Counted from the stretch's first letter, positions 34,761-44,639 are shown. The stretch is DNA of 64,000 bases from Flavobacterium sp. TAB 87 (GCF_001529295.1 NZ_LLWK01000037.1:434001-498000), one strand, 5' to 3'. Translations and numbers: made by a program. Notes: a model not told the origin generated them from the letters alone.

Positions 34761-36357
34761 GTTTTTTACTTGTATTGCTATTATCCTATTGTTTACTAGT
34801 TGTAAAAAAGAAGATGCGGGCGCCGCGAAAAATGGAGAAACTTTGGATTCTGCAACTATTATAACACCAGCAATTGTAAAAGATAACGAGCGAAAAATAG
34901 CGATTGACACGGCACAACTTTCTGTTTTTAAAAGTCAGCTGCTGGTGAATTTTTACAAATCGTCTGGCTACGAAACAGTTTGGGGCAATTTAAAAAAGCG
35001 TCAATTTGTTTTATTTCAATTAGAAAAAGCAGAAGATTATGGCTTAAACCCTGCTGATTATCATGTCAAAAAATTACAAGATTTTGAAAAAAAGATTTCA
35101 GAACTTAATGACAAACAACTCATTGCTTATGACTTAAATTTAACAATGAATTTTCAGAAGTTTTTACTTCATTTATATAAAGGAAAGTTAGATCCAAAAA
35201 AATTGTACACCGACTGGGAATTAAAAGCAAAAAGCTTTAATGTAAATGAAGTTTTAATTACCGCTTTTAACGATGACAATTTGGAAACAGCTTTACTAAA
35301 AAGTCAACCAAAAACGTATACGTATCAAAAACTCATCAATGCTTTAAAACTTATAAATACTTTTCCAGAAGACAGTGTGCACCGCATTCAATCGGTAGAT
35401 AAAATTGTATTAAATGATACCAATAGCGAGGTAATTAAAATTAAAAAAAGACTGCGTTTTTGGAAAGATCTGCCAAAATCAGAAAGTTTATCGGCTGTTT
35501 ACAATCAAAAAACATTTGATGCTGTTAAAAAATTTCAGTCCAGACATGGCTTAATTTCAGACGGTGTGGTTGGCAAAGGAACTGTGGCTGCACTCAATTA
35601 TTCTAAAGAAAAAAGAAAACATCAGATAATAGCTAATTTAGAGCGCTGGCGTTGGTATACTGATGAATTTACAGGAAATTATTTAATTATTAATATTCCC
35701 GATTACAGTTTACAAGTCGTAGAAGAAAAGGATACAGTGCTAAGCAGAAACGTAATTGTCGGCACGAACAAACGCAGAACACCAATTCTTACATCAACAT
35801 TAAAAACAATTGTCTTTAATCCGACATGGACCGTTCCTCCAACGATTTTAAAAGAAGATGTTGTTCCTTCGATGCAAAAGAACAGAAATTATTTAGCTAA
35901 AAAGAACATTACGATTTATGATAAAACAGGAACAGTAGTTGATCCGCAAGACTGGAATGAAAATAATCCGCATGCGTACCGATATGTTCAAAAACCAGGC
36001 AGAAGTAATTCTCTAGGTTTGATGAAAATTTTATTCCCAAACAATCATAGCGTTTATTTACACGACACCAATCACAGAGGTTCTTTTGATCGACAAAACC
36101 GCTCGATGAGTTCAGGTTGTGTTCGTATTGAAAACCCGCTAGATTTAGCCGAGCATTTACTAAACGACGCAAAAAACTGGTCTACGGAAAAAATTGATTC
36201 TCTTATTGTAACCGAGAAAACTACTGGGGTTCGCATTACTAAAAAATACGAATTGTACCAGTGGTACTGGACGGCTTGGAGCGAACCAAACCAATTGCAG
36301 TTTCGCCCTGATATTTACAATTTAGATGCTGATTTGTATGCTAAACTAAGAAACTAA
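34753..36357 (+). CDS. L,D-transpeptidase, YcbB/LdtD-like lipoprotein
   Basis: A 534-residue enzyme expected to make 3-3 cross-links in peptidoglycan. A type II signal peptide (MTRFFTCIAIILLFTSC) places Cys17 as the lipid anchor. A helical scaffold domain follows, then a peptidoglycan-binding domain (FDAVKKFQSRHGLISDGVVG, about residues 256-280), and a C-terminal YkuD domain with HDTNHRGSFDRQNRSMSSGC near residue 450, including the catalytic Cys in SSGCVRI. Domain order matches E. coli LdtD (YcbB). It converges on a second L,D-transpeptidase, overlapping it by 12 bp. Confidence 0.92.
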   Translation: MTRFFTCIAIILLFTSCKKEDAGAAKNGETLDSATIITPAIVKDNERKIAIDTAQLSVFKSQLLVNFYKSSGYETVWGNLKKRQFVLFQLEKAEDYGLNPADYHVKKLQDFEKKISELNDKQLIAYDLNLTMNFQKFLLHLYKGKLDPKKLYTDWELKAKSFNVNEVLITAFNDDNLETALLKSQPKTYTYQKLINALKLINTFPEDSVHRIQSVDKIVLNDTNSEVIKIKKRLRFWKDLPKSESLSAVYNQKTFDAVKKFQSRHGLISDGVVGKGTVAALNYSKEKRKHQIIANLERWRWYTDEFTGNYLIINIPDYSLQVVEEKDTVLSRNVIVGTNKRRTPILTSTLKTIVFNPTWTVPPTILKEDVVPSMQKNRNYLAKKNITIYDKTGTVVDPQDWNENNPHAYRYVQKPGRSNSLGLMKILFPNNHSVYLHDTNHRGSFDRQNRSMSSGCVRIENPLDLAEHLLNDAKNWSTEKIDSLIVTEKTTGVRITKKYELYQWYWTAWSEPNQLQFRPDIYNLDADLYAKLRN

Positions 36358-37065
36358 ACGAGCCAGAGTTACTGTACTTCTTGAAGGATGATAAATATAC
36401 AAACAAGATTTATTTTTTATTGTTTCAATAATTTCTTGTTTTAATTCTTCTGGAATTGCAGGACAACCCAAACTTCTTCCCAAACGACTATTATTTCTAA
36501 TAAATAAATTAGAAACATAATTAGCTCCATGCATTACAATCGCTCTAGATCTGGCGTTGTCATTTACACCGCGCTCTAGACCATCTAATCGCAAAGACAT
36601 TCCATGCTTGCCTTGATATACTTCGCCAGTTTTATAAAAGCCTAAACTGCTTTTATTAGAAGAATCTACATTTGAAAATGAAGTAGCAAATTCTTCACCT
36701 GTATTTCTGCCGTGTGATACTAAAGAATGATATAAGATGGTATTAGTAGATAAATCGATTACCCAAAGTCTTTTTTCGTTTGCCGATTTACTAAAATCAA
36801 TCAGCGTTAAAATATCTTTGGTAATGATTCCTTTTTCTTTTAATTCGTAAAAACCTTTTAAAGCTTCAGTAAAACTATCCATTTTTGGAAGTTCGAAACT
36901 ATTGGTATGAAGATTATGGTAGATGGATTCAATTTTCGCTTCGGCACTAATTTTAACCGTTGCAGCAATTACTCGTTTGTTTGTAGAAACTTTCTCTGTA
37001 GTGTTATTAGAAGCTCCAAATGATAGCAACATGAATAACAATGTAGGATAAATACTGTAAATCAT
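36346..37065 (-). CDS. murein L,D-transpeptidase catalytic domain family protein (YkuD_2)
   Basis: A 239-residue exported protein with a short hydrophobic N-terminus (MIYSIYPTLLFMLLSFGAS). It carries the YkuD_2 signature: LWVIDLSTNTILYHSLVSHG near residue 118, RAIVMHGANY and GRSLGCPAIP near residue 210 with the predicted catalytic Cys. It differs from the classical YkuD fold family mainly in these motifs. Whether it cross-links or trims peptidoglycan is unknown. It is encoded tail to tail with the YcbB-like gene, sharing 12 bp at their ends. Confidence 0.88.
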   Translation of the reverse strand: MIYSIYPTLLFMLLSFGASNNTTEKVSTNKRVIAATVKISAEAKIESIYHNLHTNSFELPKMDSFTEALKGFYELKEKGIITKDILTLIDFSKSANEKRLWVIDLSTNTILYHSLVSHGRNTGEEFATSFSNVDSSNKSSLGFYKTGEVYQGKHGMSLRLDGLERGVNDNARSRAIVMHGANYVSNLFIRNNSRLGRSLGCPAIPEELKQEIIETIKNKSCLYIYHPSRSTVTLARLVS

Positions 37066-37101
37066 TGAATGTGTTTAAGTTATATTTGTTTCGAGGCATA
37101 A

Positions 37102-37132
37102 CAAAAGTAAAAAAAAATTATACCTGACAAAA
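37102..37132 (-). promoter_or_regulatory. promoter of the YkuD_2 gene
   Basis: Minus-strand TTTTG (37132-37128), an 18-bp spacer and TACTTTTG (37109-37102) match the consensus; the box ends 36 bp upstream of the ATG. Confidence 0.6.
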
Positions 37133-37309
37133 CTTATAAACAATTAAATTACCCTATTTATTGCATTTTTAACACTATTTATTACATCATTCACACCTAT
37201 GTATTAAAAAACCTATAAAAACAACCCTTCAAAATTTTTAAATTTACCTAAAACTGTAACGGATCCAAATTTTTGTAGTCTATTAGAAAAAGCTATATCA
37301 ATTAGAGTT

Positions 37310-39727
37310 ATGAAATCAATCGTCTATTACCTTCTTCTATTATTAACCACAGTTAGTTACGGTCAGAAAAAGATATTAAAAACTAATTCTATCACAGCGA
37401 ACATTATAATAGATGGTAAAACTGACGAACAAGCTTGGCAGGAAACCGACGTTGCCAAAGACTTTGTAATGTTTGAGCCAGACAACGGAAAACCAATTCC
37501 GTACGAAAAAAGAACAGAAATTAAAATTATTTACGATAACGATGCACTTTACATTGCAGCGATAATGTATGACAATGAACCCACTAAAATTTTAAAAGAA
37601 ATTACACAACGAGATAGTTTTGGAACGTCTGATCTTTTTGGTGTTTTTATAAATGGTTTTAACGACGGACAGCAAGATTTTCAATTTTTCGTTCCTGCGT
37701 CTGATAGCCAAGCCGATTGTATTACCACAGATGCCAATGGCGAAGACTATTCTTGGGACGCCGTTTGGGACAGTAAAGCGCTGATAACCGATTTTGGCTG
37801 GGTCGTAGAAATGAAAATTCCCTATGCTGCGCTGCGTTTTTCGGCAGATAGCAAACAAACTTGGGGGCTTAATTTTTTTCGAGAAATAAAAAGAGACCGA
37901 GAAAAATATACTTGGAATCTTATTGATACCAAAATTGGAAGTTTTACACAACAAGCTGGTATTTTGCAGGGTATCGAAAATATTAAACCTCCTACTCGAT
38001 TGTTTTTAATGCCATACACTTCTTTTTATCTCAATGCAGCCGAAGGACAAAAAACCTACGGAACATTGAAAGGTGGATTGGATATTAAATACGGAATTAA
38101 TGATGCTTTTACTTTGGATGCCATTTTAGTTCCAGATTTTGGTCAAACTAAATTTGACGATCAGATTTTAAATTTAGGTCCTTTTGAACAGCAGTTTAAT
38201 GAAAATCGTTCGTTTTTTACGGAAGGAACCGATTTATTTAGCAAAGGTAATTTGTTCTATTCCCGCCGAATTGGCGGCTCTCCTTCGACAACGATAGAAT
38301 TAGCAGAAAATGAGGAATTTATCGAAAATCCGTCTGCTGTCAATCTAATAAATGCATTAAAAATTTCGGGACGAACCAAAGGCGGTTTAGGAATTGGAAT
38401 TTTAAATGCGATCACCGAAAAGACACATGCAGTTATTACTAACACAGTCACCAATGTAACGCGTCGTGAAGTAGTAGAACCTTTGACCAATTATAATGTT
38501 TTGGTTTTGGATCAACGATTTAGAAAAACCTCATCCATAGCCTTTATTAATACCAATGTAACTAGAGATGGCGCTTTTAGAGATGCGAATGTTTCGGCCC
38601 TGACTTGGGATTTAAATACCAAAACCAATACATTCGGAATTACAGGAAGTATGAAATACAGTTTAATTAATCAATTGGAAGATAAAAAAGGTTCTTATGC
38701 TGACATAAATTTTGCCAAAACAAGCGGGAAATACCGTTTTAATTTGGGAGCCGACTTGGTAACTAAAGATTTTGACTCAAACGATTTAGGAATAAATTTT
38801 TACACTAATTTTTATAGCTTTTTCAGCAATGTCAATTATCGTATTTTAAATCCAACCAAAAGTTTCAATAAGCTCAGGCTGAATTGGAATGGGTATCTTG
38901 AATACAATAAAGAAACGGGTGCTTTACAAGACAATAATTTTAATGTCAATACCAGCATTACAACTAAAAAAAATAATTTATTTGGCTTTGGAATCGGCGT
39001 AAATCCGCTGGAAGTATTTGATTATTACGAACCTCGTGTGGCCGATCGCTTTGTAGTAATTCCTAGAAAAATTGAAAACTGGATTGACTTCTCTACCAAT
39101 TACAATAAAAAATTTGCTGTCGATATAAATACTCGAGTTACTTTTTTAGACGAACCAGGCCGCGCTATTTATGACGTTGCTGTTGGTCCGAGATACCGTT
39201 TTAGCGATAAATTCTTGTTAGTTTACAATTTTAATTTCATCAAAAACACGAACGACAAAGGATATGCTGATCGTATCGATGCCGATTTTAACACTACTAG
39301 TCCCAAAACGATCATTTTTGCCAATAGAAATGTCATCACTTACTCAAATTCTATTTCAGGAAAATACGCACTCAACAGCAGAATGACTTTTAATTTATTA
39401 GTTCGTCAATACTGGTCTTATGCCGAAAACAAGCACTATTTATCTTTGAGTAATGACGGGACTTTGACTGACTTCGCAACTTATTCAACTAACAAAAACT
39501 CCAATTTCAACTCTTGGAATGCTGATTTATCGTACGCTTGGTGGTTTGCTCCAGGAAGCCAACTTTCGCTACTGTATCGTAATAGTGGTGCTGGTTTCGA
39601 AAGAGAAATCAACAAGCATTTAGGCGAAAATGTTTCTGCTTTAATTAATAATTCGAAACTGAATCACGTATTTTCAATTAGTATTAAGTATTTTATTGAC
39701 TACAACGTGGTTAAAAATAAATTTTAG
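37310..39727 (+). CDS. DUF5916 outer-membrane protein with N-terminal CBM9-like domain
   Basis: An 805-residue exported protein with signal peptide MKSIVYYLLLLLTTVSYGQ. Residues 25-215 match the carbohydrate-binding family 9-like (DOMON-type) domain: IIDGKTDEQAWQETD, DNDALYIAAIMYD, DGQQDFQFFV. The remaining 590 residues fit DUF5916, with many short alternating segments and a terminal aromatic-rich strand (FSISIKYFIDYN), suggesting an outer-membrane beta barrel. Substrate and function are unknown. It stands alone; no clear promoter or strong terminator was seen nearby. Confidence 0.85.
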   Translation: MKSIVYYLLLLLTTVSYGQKKILKTNSITANIIIDGKTDEQAWQETDVAKDFVMFEPDNGKPIPYEKRTEIKIIYDNDALYIAAIMYDNEPTKILKEITQRDSFGTSDLFGVFINGFNDGQQDFQFFVPASDSQADCITTDANGEDYSWDAVWDSKALITDFGWVVEMKIPYAALRFSADSKQTWGLNFFREIKRDREKYTWNLIDTKIGSFTQQAGILQGIENIKPPTRLFLMPYTSFYLNAAEGQKTYGTLKGGLDIKYGINDAFTLDAILVPDFGQTKFDDQILNLGPFEQQFNENRSFFTEGTDLFSKGNLFYSRRIGGSPSTTIELAENEEFIENPSAVNLINALKISGRTKGGLGIGILNAITEKTHAVITNTVTNVTRREVVEPLTNYNVLVLDQRFRKTSSIAFINTNVTRDGAFRDANVSALTWDLNTKTNTFGITGSMKYSLINQLEDKKGSYADINFAKTSGKYRFNLGADLVTKDFDSNDLGINFYTNFYSFFSNVNYRILNPTKSFNKLRLNWNGYLEYNKETGALQDNNFNVNTSITTKKNNLFGFGIGVNPLEVFDYYEPRVADRFVVIPRKIENWIDFSTNYNKKFAVDINTRVTFLDEPGRAIYDVAVGPRYRFSDKFLLVYNFNFIKNTNDKGYADRIDADFNTTSPKTIIFANRNVITYSNSISGKYALNSRMTFNLLVRQYWSYAENKHYLSLSNDGTLTDFATYSTNKNSNFNSWNADLSYAWWFAPGSQLSLLYRNSGAGFEREINKHLGENVSALINNSKLNHVFSISIKYFIDYNVVKNKF

Positions 39728-39843
39728 AATGCATATATTTTAAAAAAGAATCCCTTCTTTAAAAAAATAATTGTTTTTTGGTACGGTTCTCTTTATATAA
39801 TACAATAGTAGCACCGATATTCTTCAAGGTTTTACAAATGCCT

Positions 39844-39851
39844 TATCTTTG
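39844..39851 (+). promoter_or_regulatory. putative promoter -7 box of gpmI
   Basis: TATCTTTG matches TAnnTTTG and ends 18 bp before the preferred ATG at 39870. The overlapping upstream frame (ATG or TTG near 39849) would start inside this box, which supports the later start. Confidence 0.5.
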
Positions 39852-39869
39852 TTAAAAATTAAAATAAAG

Positions 39870-41387
39870 ATGAACAAGAAAGTAATACTAATGATTTTAG
39901 ACGGTTGGGGAAAATCTCCTGATCCTAAAGTTTCTGCCATAGACAACGCCAACGTTCCATTTATAAACAGTTTATATACCCAATATCCAAGCGCGCAATT
40001 ACGTACTGACGGTCTAAACGTAGGTTTGCCTGAAGGTCAAATGGGAAATAGCGAAGTAGGCCATATGAATTTGGGTGCTGGTCGTATTGTGTACCAAGAT
40101 CTAGCCAAAATAAATTTAGCTGTTGCTAATAAAACACTTGCCAAAGAACAAGTATTAATCGATGCATTTTTATATGCAAAAGAACACAATAAAAAAGTAC
40201 ACTTCTTAGGATTGGTTTCTGATGGTGGCGTGCATTCGCACACCTCTCATTTACGCGGCTTAATAGATGCATCTCAACAATACGGATTAGATAAAGTATA
40301 CGTTCATGCGTTTACAGATGGACGTGATGTAGATCCAAAATCGGGTAAAGGCTACATTGAGAATCTTCAAAATTACATTAAAAATACGCCTGTAAAAATT
40401 GCCTCTATTATTGGTCGCTATTACGCAATGGATCGCGACAAACGTTGGGAACGCGTCAAATTAGCATATGACTTACTTGTAAATGCTGATGGTGCAAAGG
40501 CATTAGATCCTGTTGCAGCCATGGAAGCAAGTTATCAAAACAATATAACCGATGAATTTGTTGCTCCCATTGTAATGGTGGACAGCGATCAAAAACCGCT
40601 AGCTACAATTGAAGAAGATGATGTGGTTATCTTTTTTAATTTTAGAACAGATCGTGGTCGTGAATTGACAGAAGCGTTATCGCAACAAGATTTTCACGAG
40701 CAAAACATGCACAAACTAAACCTGTATTATGTAACCTTGACCAACTACGACGAAACGTATCAAAACGTAAAAGTGGTTTACAACAAAGATAATATTACTG
40801 AGACTTTAGGTGAAGTTTTAGAAAAAGCAGGCAAAAAGCAAATTCGCATTGCCGAGACAGAAAAATATCCGCACGTAACCTTTTTCTTTTCGGGTGGACG
40901 AGAAAATCCGTTTGAAGGCGAATCTAGAATATTGAGAAATTCCCCAAAAGTAGCAACCTACGACTTGCAACCAGAAATGAGCGCCTTTGAATTAAAGGAT
41001 GCGTTGATTCCCGAGTTGAACAAACGCGAGGTTGATTTTGTATGTTTAAATTTTGCCAATGGCGACATGGTTGGCCATACTGGAATTATGAGTGCAGCAA
41101 TATTGGCCTGTGAAGCCGTTGATGCTTGCGTAAAAGAAGTTATTGAAGCAGCTTTAGCTAATGATTATACGACCATCGTAATTGCCGATCATGGTAACTG
41201 CGAAACAATGATCAATCCAGATGGTAGTCCAAATACTGCGCATACTACGAATCCGGTTCCAATTATATTGGTTGATAAAGATTTAAAATCGATAAAAGAT
41301 GGTGTTTTAGGTGATATTGCTCCCACTATTTTAGAATTGATGGGTATTGCGCAACCTGCAGTAATGACTCAGCATTCTTTGTTGTAA
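39870..41387 (+). CDS. gpmI: 2,3-bisphosphoglycerate-independent phosphoglycerate mutase
   Basis: GpmI interconverts 3- and 2-phosphoglycerate in glycolysis using two divalent metal ions. From ATG 39870 the protein has 505 residues and begins MNKKVILMILDGWGKSP. Family motifs are LDGWG (metal Asp), GQMGNSEVGHMNLGAGR near residue 55 (phospho-serine), FTDGRDVDPKSG near residue 150, FFNFRTDRGRELTEAL, NFANGDMVGHTG and ADHGNCETM near residue 440. Length is typical for the bacterial enzyme. A terminator follows. Confidence 0.96.
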   Translation: MNKKVILMILDGWGKSPDPKVSAIDNANVPFINSLYTQYPSAQLRTDGLNVGLPEGQMGNSEVGHMNLGAGRIVYQDLAKINLAVANKTLAKEQVLIDAFLYAKEHNKKVHFLGLVSDGGVHSHTSHLRGLIDASQQYGLDKVYVHAFTDGRDVDPKSGKGYIENLQNYIKNTPVKIASIIGRYYAMDRDKRWERVKLAYDLLVNADGAKALDPVAAMEASYQNNITDEFVAPIVMVDSDQKPLATIEEDDVVIFFNFRTDRGRELTEALSQQDFHEQNMHKLNLYYVTLTNYDETYQNVKVVYNKDNITETLGEVLEKAGKKQIRIAETEKYPHVTFFFSGGRENPFEGESRILRNSPKVATYDLQPEMSAFELKDALIPELNKREVDFVCLNFANGDMVGHTGIMSAAILACEAVDACVKEVIEAALANDYTTIVIADHGNCETMINPDGSPNTAHTTNPVPIILVDKDLKSIKDGVLGDIAPTILELMGIAQPAVMTQHSLL

Positions 41388-41425
41388 TTTTAAAAAATCT
41401 TTTAGTACATTTCAAATAAAATTAG

Positions 41426-41466
41426 AAAGTGGGTATGAAATTAATTTCTCAAACCCACTTTTTTTT
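41426..41466 (+). terminator. terminator of gpmI
   Basis: AAAGTGGGT pairs with ACCCACTTT, a 16-nt loop between, followed by eight T residues. The convergent gene ends 72 bp further on. Confidence 0.85.
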
Positions 41467-41537
41467 AAAAATATATCTAGAATAAAGTCCAGTTTGCGTT
41501 AAACAAGCCAATTAATCAGATTTTTTTAATTGCCTGT

Positions 41538-42086
41538 TTACAAAGTAAAAGAAACTCCTGCACTTACTACAGGCTTAAGGTAAAAATTATAATATACCCT
41601 TGTAGACGATTCATCGATTAAAAATTTATTCGCTATAATAGGACAGTAGCCATTAAAATATACTCCTAAATTTTCCATAAAAAAATATTTAAATCCTCCT
41701 TGGACTCCAGCACCATTAATACCACCCGATGTACCGACATAGATATCGATAGATTCACCATCCATTTTAAAAAAAGGTGTTAGGTGTACGTTTAATGACG
41801 CAGCCATATTCATTTTTTCAAAAGAATCTGCATTATCTCCATCATTAATGTTAATGTCCCAAGAATCATAAATTGGAGGCAATGTTTCAGTTTTAAAAAC
41901 GTAGCCATAAATGAATCCAATTGATAAATAATTAGACAGTCCGATTTCATAACCAACTTCAGCACCGATTCCTTTATCCTGAAATGATACTCCAACTGAA
42001 TATTTAGCATCATAAACATCGTCCCAAGCTTGTGAAAACGCATTAACTGCAAAAAGCAAGCATCCCAAAAGTAGTGTTTTTTTCAT
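41538..42086 (-). CDS. secreted hypothetical protein, possibly a small beta barrel
   Basis: A 182-residue protein with signal peptide MKKTLLLGCLLFAVNAFSQ. The mature part alternates glycine and aromatic residues in strand-like segments (YSVGVSFQDKGIGAEVGYEI, YLSIGFIYGYVF, VYYNFYLKPVVSAGVSFTL) and ends in a phenylalanine/leucine strand, consistent with a small outer-membrane barrel. I recognise no named family. It is flanked by terminators on both sides, so it is likely transcribed alone. Confidence 0.7.
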   Translation of the reverse strand: MKKTLLLGCLLFAVNAFSQAWDDVYDAKYSVGVSFQDKGIGAEVGYEIGLSNYLSIGFIYGYVFKTETLPPIYDSWDININDGDNADSFEKMNMAASLNVHLTPFFKMDGESIDIYVGTSGGINGAGVQGGFKYFFMENLGVYFNGYCPIIANKFLIDESSTRVYYNFYLKPVVSAGVSFTL

Positions 42087-42181
42087 ACAGGTTTTTTAAG
42101 TATTTTTGATTTATCGGCTGAATTCTGCTTGCTTTTTTATAGAAAGTATATTTAAAAATAAATATGTAGTATTGATATTAT

Positions 42182-42227
42182 ACATAAAACCGAACTGATT
42201 TTTTAGAAATAGTTCGGTTTTATATGT
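42182..42227 (-). terminator. terminator downstream of the 42335-43081 gene
   Basis: ACATAAAACCGAACT pairs with AGTTCGGTTTTATATGT around a 14-nt loop, followed on the minus strand by T-rich sequence. It separates two hypothetical secreted-protein genes. Confidence 0.75.
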
Positions 42228-42334
42228 AAAAGCAGTTCGTTAAATTTTCTTATTCTTGAGTTGATTTACTTCTTATTACTAAAGTTGAATTTATTAAAAA
42301 GCACTGAACTAATACATTGTAAAAATAGCCAAAC

Positions 42335-43081
42335 TTACTTTTTCTTCTTAGGCGCACTATTACTTTTGCTAGCACTATTAGAAGTGCTTTTAACCTTGTT
42401 ACTTTTAGTAAGCTCACTTTTAGTTGTAGTAGCTTTAGGAGTTATATAACTATTATAGTACTCTACTACCTTTAACATATCGTCAGACTTATATTCTTTA
42501 TTTTTAATTTTTTCAGCAATCACAGCATTGTCTTTGAAGTAATATTGTCCATACTCCCTAAAGAATACATTATAACCAATACCTCCACCAACAGCAAATA
42601 CAGAAACTAGTACGGGGTAATCTTCGTCTTTCTTTTTTAAATAATGATTACTAGCTGCCTCTACTACTCTCATCGAATCTTTTTTGATTCCATATTCTTG
42701 GCCTCCAAGGTAAACCGATACCTTTCCTTTTTTTATTAAGCAAATCCAACCCTCATCTAAAACTTTAAACTCAGTACCTTTTGACTTATAAACTTTAGTT
42801 TTTGTCCAGACAAAAGTATAAACCTGTTTCTTGTTACTGTCAAATAACTGAATTGAATCAATATCAGCACTCGCTATTTTTTGATGATTTTTTTTATCAA
42901 TTTTAATTTTTACTTTTTTAGCGTTAAATTTTGGAAAATCAACCTCACCGCTAATCTTTTCATTATTTTTTTTGAAAATAATCCCATCTGCCTCTTGTTC
43001 TCCTAATCCTAAGCGAATTGTAATTTGAGAGTGTGCTAAAGAACTTATTAATAGAACAGTTATCATCAATAATTTTCTCAT
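42335..43081 (-). CDS. secreted hypothetical protein with a Ser/Lys-rich tail
   Basis: A 248-residue protein with signal peptide MRKLLMITVLLISSLAHSQ. The body has beta-like stretches (GIIFKKNNEKISGEVDFPKF, DEGWICLIKKGKVSVYLGG) and then a low-complexity tail rich in Ser, Lys and Asn (SNKVKSTSNSASKSNSAPKK). I do not recognise the family. It has its own promoter and terminator. The basic tail could bind anionic polymers, but that is a guess. Confidence 0.65.
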   Translation of the reverse strand: MRKLLMITVLLISSLAHSQITIRLGLGEQEADGIIFKKNNEKISGEVDFPKFNAKKVKIKIDKKNHQKIASADIDSIQLFDSNKKQVYTFVWTKTKVYKSKGTEFKVLDEGWICLIKKGKVSVYLGGQEYGIKKDSMRVVEAASNHYLKKKDEDYPVLVSVFAVGGGIGYNVFFREYGQYYFKDNAVIAEKIKNKEYKSDDMLKVVEYYNSYITPKATTTKSELTKSNKVKSTSNSASKSNSAPKKKK

Positions 43082-43115
43082 TTTTTTTATTTTAAATAAT
43101 TAATTGTAAAGGATG

Positions 43116-43123
43116 CAAATATA
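43116..43123 (-). promoter_or_regulatory. putative promoter -7 box of the 42335-43081 gene
   Basis: Minus-strand TATATTTG matches TAnnTTTG and ends 34 bp before the ATG at 43081. Confidence 0.5.
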
Positions 43124-43380
43124 TAAATTAACAATTAATTATTAAGAAAAATAATCTACTAACAGAGCAGCCATAATGCGCTATTAATCAGAAGATTGTA
43201 TGACTTCTAAATGTTTTGGAGATTATAATTTTATAAAAGTGTCTTAATAGTTAAGACGAAGTGGTACATACTATTATTATCCATCACAAATAATAGAAAA
43301 GACGAATCAATTAGCTATCGTGTACCTTTCTTTCAAATGAATTTTTAAAGCTGTAGAAGTTAATTAAAAATCAAACCTTA
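43124..43380. other. intergenic region without recognisable features
   Basis: AT-rich DNA between the promoter above and the DUF445 terminator. I see no coding frame or structured element that I would support. Confidence 0.5.
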
Positions 43381-43410
43381 AAAGACTGTCGGTATAGAGC
43401 AGTCTTATTT
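43381..43410 (-). terminator. terminator of the DUF445 gene
   Basis: AAAGACTG pairs with CAGTCTT around an 11-nt loop, just beyond the DUF445 stop. T-rich runs border it on both strands, so it may act in either direction. Confidence 0.6.
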
Positions 43411-43412
43411 TT

Positions 43413-44639
43413 TTATATAAAATGTTCTACAAAATAAATTACTAGCCCAACAAATCCACCGACTACTGTTCCATTGATTCGAATAAATTGCAAATCCTTA
43501 CCTACTTCTAATTCTAATTTTTCTGCTATTTCTTTTTTATCCCAACTCTGAACGGAGGTTGCAATTAAATCCCCAATTGCTTTTTTATTTCGAAGTAAAA
43601 CGCCCAACACATCAACTTTAAGGAAGTTGTTGATTTTGTTTGTCATCACCACATCATTTTGAACATTAATTCCGAAATTACGAATCATGTTCGCTAAGTT
43701 TTCCTTAATCTTAGAATCCTTACCCTTATCCAAATCATCAGTAATTGCACTTTTCAATTCTTGCCAAATCGAGCCAATATAATTTTGCACTTCTTCTTTT
43801 TGCGTAAATTCTATAATCAAAGATGTAATCTTTTGCTGCATTTCTGGAGAGTTTTTCAACTCCTCAATAAAGTTTAACACATACAAGTTAATTTTCTTTC
43901 GGATAGCGCTTTCTGGCTCTTTAGCCATTAACAAAAATTCATACAAACCGTTAAAAACTCCATCTGCAATTTTTTTATCAGCTACACCCAATGTATACCA
44001 CGGTGTTGCTTTTTTAACTTTTTCTCTAATTTCCGCTTTATTAGTCTCTAGTTCGGTTGCCAAAATAGCTAATACGTTTGTAATTAGTTGCTCCTGTTTG
44101 TCACTTTTAGACAACGATTCCAGTCCAATTGCTATCCATTCACCAAAGTTCATTTCTTGCAATTTTTCTTCAAATTGTTTTTGTATAAAGTTTTTTACAT
44201 CGGCATCATCTATGGTTTTTAAAACACCAGGAATAATGTTTTCGACTACTAATGCGGCAATAGTATCTGCGTTTTTCTCTTCCTGCAACCAGCTGGTTGC
44301 TTTACTTGCAAAATCAAATTCATCCAATTTCAGTTCTAATTTTTCCTTGATCAAAAATTCATCCGAAACAAAAGTTCCTAAATTCTGACCAATCGCATCT
44401 TTATTGTTCGGAATCAGGGCCGTATGTGGAATCGGAATTCCTAACGGATGTTTAAACAAGGCTACTACTGCAAACCAGTCGGCAATTCCACCGACCATTG
44501 CGGCTTCACTAAATGCTTTCAACCATCCTATCTTATAATGATTTGCAACAAAAAAGCAAATTACTGCCAATCCCAAAACACTCAATGCGACCGTTTTCAT
44601 TTTGGTTAAGCTGGCTTTTTTAGCTTGATTATTGTCCAT
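43413..44639 (-). CDS. DUF445 family membrane protein
   Basis: A 408-residue protein with two hydrophobic N-terminal segments (VALSVLGLAVICFFVANHY and the AAMVGGIADWFAVVALFKHP stretch typical of DUF445) and one at the extreme C-terminus (INGTVVGGFVGLVIYFVEHF). The long middle region is helical and charged. The motif GGIADWFAVVALF is characteristic of the family. No biochemical function is established. It is transcribed away from map. Confidence 0.88.
   Translation of the reverse strand: MDNNQAKKASLTKMKTVALSVLGLAVICFFVANHYKIGWLKAFSEAAMVGGIADWFAVVALFKHPLGIPIPHTALIPNNKDAIGQNLGTFVSDEFLIKEKLELKLDEFDFASKATSWLQEEKNADTIAALVVENIIPGVLKTIDDADVKNFIQKQFEEKLQEMNFGEWIAIGLESLSKSDKQEQLITNVLAILATELETNKAEIREKVKKATPWYTLGVADKKIADGVFNGLYEFLLMAKEPESAIRKKINLYVLNFIEELKNSPEMQQKITSLIIEFTQKEEVQNYIGSIWQELKSAITDDLDKGKDSKIKENLANMIRNFGINVQNDVVMTNKINNFLKVDVLGVLLRNKKAIGDLIATSVQSWDKKEIAEKLELEVGKDLQFIRINGTVVGGFVGLVIYFVEHFI

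Noticed and set aside
39728..39800. A possible terminator (AAAGAA/TTCTTT hairpin) after the DUF5916 gene.
   Set aside because: The stem is only A/T with a weak core and no T run follows directly.
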